Positions 63,342 to 64,000 of a stretch of 64,000 nucleotides of DNA are shown piece after piece. The DNA is taken from NCBI RefSeq assembly GCF_900100015.1, contig NZ_FNDD01000009.1:1-64000 (forward strand). Reading direction: 5' to 3'. Under the pieces are notes generated by a model, which saw only the letters and a program-made list of their open reading frames with translations, made no database searches and was not told where the DNA came from. Position 1 is the first letter of the stretch, and every line of letters starts with the position of its first letter. The DNA is from Vibrio xiamenensis. GTDB taxonomy: Bacteria; Pseudomonadota; Gammaproteobacteria; Enterobacterales; Vibrionaceae. The position numbers and the translations under genes are program-made.

Positions 63342-64000
63342 TCGCACGAGTTGGCGTAGCGACGCGTCGGATACAAAGTCTCAAGCTGGCTAAATGTCGC
63401 CTTTACGTAATCATCCGCAGCGCCAGTTTTGTTTTGATTGTAAACGCCGGCTTTGAAGTACAAGTATTGCTCCCCTTGATCGTAACCACTCTTCGACATA
63501 TCAATCACCTGCATTATGTCTGGATGACCATCGCGTTTAAGAGTAAAGACAATTTGATTGCCACGCGCCGCGATTTGATAACCAAATTCTTGGTTTAACG
63601 CAATACCATCAATGGGCTCTGGCGTGCTGTTAGCGCGCCCGCCGACAACGTTAAACCAACTGGTTGCTCCAGAGGCGGTTTCGTGGGCCAGATAAATAGA
63701 ACCGCGCTGATGTTTGGGCAATTTACGATAGTAAACCCGAATCGGCTCATGTTTGGTGGCATGAATTTGACCAATGATTACCCGCCCAACTTGGCTTTTA
63801 TCACCAGTGGTCGTGACATGATTGACCGTAAGCCGTGCATTGAGTATGCCATCCACCGCCCCCGAGGCTTGCTGCTCAGCGATCGGCGCACTGGAAAACA
63901 CCCAGTTATTTAAACTGATGCCTTGGGTTTTGATGCTTTTATTGCCACAACGCAGCATGCTACGCAGTTCTGAGCGCGTATAGGTGGTATTTGGCGTTTT
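63338..64000 (-). CDS. Alginate lyase, polysaccharide lyase family 7 (partial)
   Basis: The 3' part (220 codons plus stop) of a gene that continues past the window end. The three PL7 active-site motifs are present: RSELRS (in the first 14 codons, at the window edge), QIHATKHEP near residue 70 and YLYFKAGVYNQNKTG near 185, in family order. These cleave alginate (mannuronate/guluronate polymers) by beta-elimination. The signal peptide and any carbohydrate-binding module would be outside the window. Bond preference (M or G, endo or exo) is not readable. Confidence 0.92.
   Translation of the reverse strand, partial: KTPNTTYTRSELRSMLRCGNKSIKTQGISLNNWVFSSAPIAEQQASGAVDGILNARLTVNHVTTTGDKSQVGRVIIGQIHATKHEPIRVYYRKLPKHQRGSIYLAHETASGATSWFNVVGGRANSTPEPIDGIALNQEFGYQIAARGNQIVFTLKRDGHPDIMQVIDMSKSGYDQGEQYLYFKAGVYNQNKTGAADDYVKATFSQLETLYPTRRYANSCD

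Noticed and set aside
1..64000. CRISPR arrays, insertion sequences, prophage genes or rRNA.
   Set aside because: I found no regularly spaced repeat array, transposase, integrase or phage structural gene, and no rRNA sequence.

Overview
The window looks like chromosomal DNA of a marine Vibrio or close relative (Vibrionaceae). The reasons are moderate G+C, Vibrio-style protein sequences, a complete-looking lateral-type flagellar gene set (LafA-like flagellins, MotY, a LafS-type sigma factor), and genes for breaking down plant and algal polysaccharides. The species cannot be named from the sequence alone.

Layout. (1) 1-12 kb: a tRNA-Gly(GCC) gene with a partial copy at the window edge, a secreted PL1 pectate lyase, a DUF1330 protein, the peroxidase Ohr, an iron-siderophore module (AraC-type regulator, Fur box, TonB-dependent receptor, periplasmic esterase), a MocR-type regulator divergent from a LysE exporter, and a BCCT betaine/choline transporter. 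(2) 11.8-43.5 kb: one continuous lateral-type flagellar locus. Minus-strand genes run motB-motA-fliA-fliL-fliK-fliT-like-fliS-fliD-unknown-flagellin-flagellin (listed from low to high coordinate). flhA is on the plus strand. A long minus-strand block holds flgA-flgN-flgM-unknown-fliG-fliF-fliE-motY-flgL-K-J-I-H-G-F-E-D-C-B, and a plus-strand block holds fliM-fliN-fliP-fliQ-fliR-flhB. (3) 43.7-45.4 kb: a ParM/StbA-like actin gene with a coiled-coil partner. (4) 45.9-57.6 kb: a hexuronate catabolic cluster consisting of a FadR/GntR-family regulator, uxaABC, a TRAP transporter, uxuB and uxuA, with three ExuR/UxuR-like boxes. (5) 57.8-64 kb: viaA-ravA, a Nudix hydrolase, ltaE, a small cytochrome c, and a PL7 alginate lyase cut by the window end.

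How the genes work together. Pectate lyase (left), the uronate pathway (right) and alginate lyase (far right) point to a life on plant or algal polymers. Uronates would enter through the TRAP system and be converted by UxaC/B/A and UxuB/A to 2-keto-3-deoxygluconate. The flagellar locus would build a proton-type surface/swarming organelle. Its late genes appear to share a sigma-28-type promoter that I find, at the same spacing, in front of both flagellin genes and flgM.

Most unusual points. The flagellar locus contains rod, hook, ring, filament, switch, stator and export-gate genes but no fliH, fliI or fliJ (the export ATPase complex) and no LafK-type sigma-54 activator. The place after fliG, where fliHIJ usually lie, holds one unrecognised 340-residue protein without a visible Walker A motif. 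FliM is short, AT-rich in its N-terminal two thirds, and lacks the CheY-binding N-terminal motif. A second unrecognised protein lies between the flagellins and fliD. A chromosomal ParM-like pair directly follows the locus.
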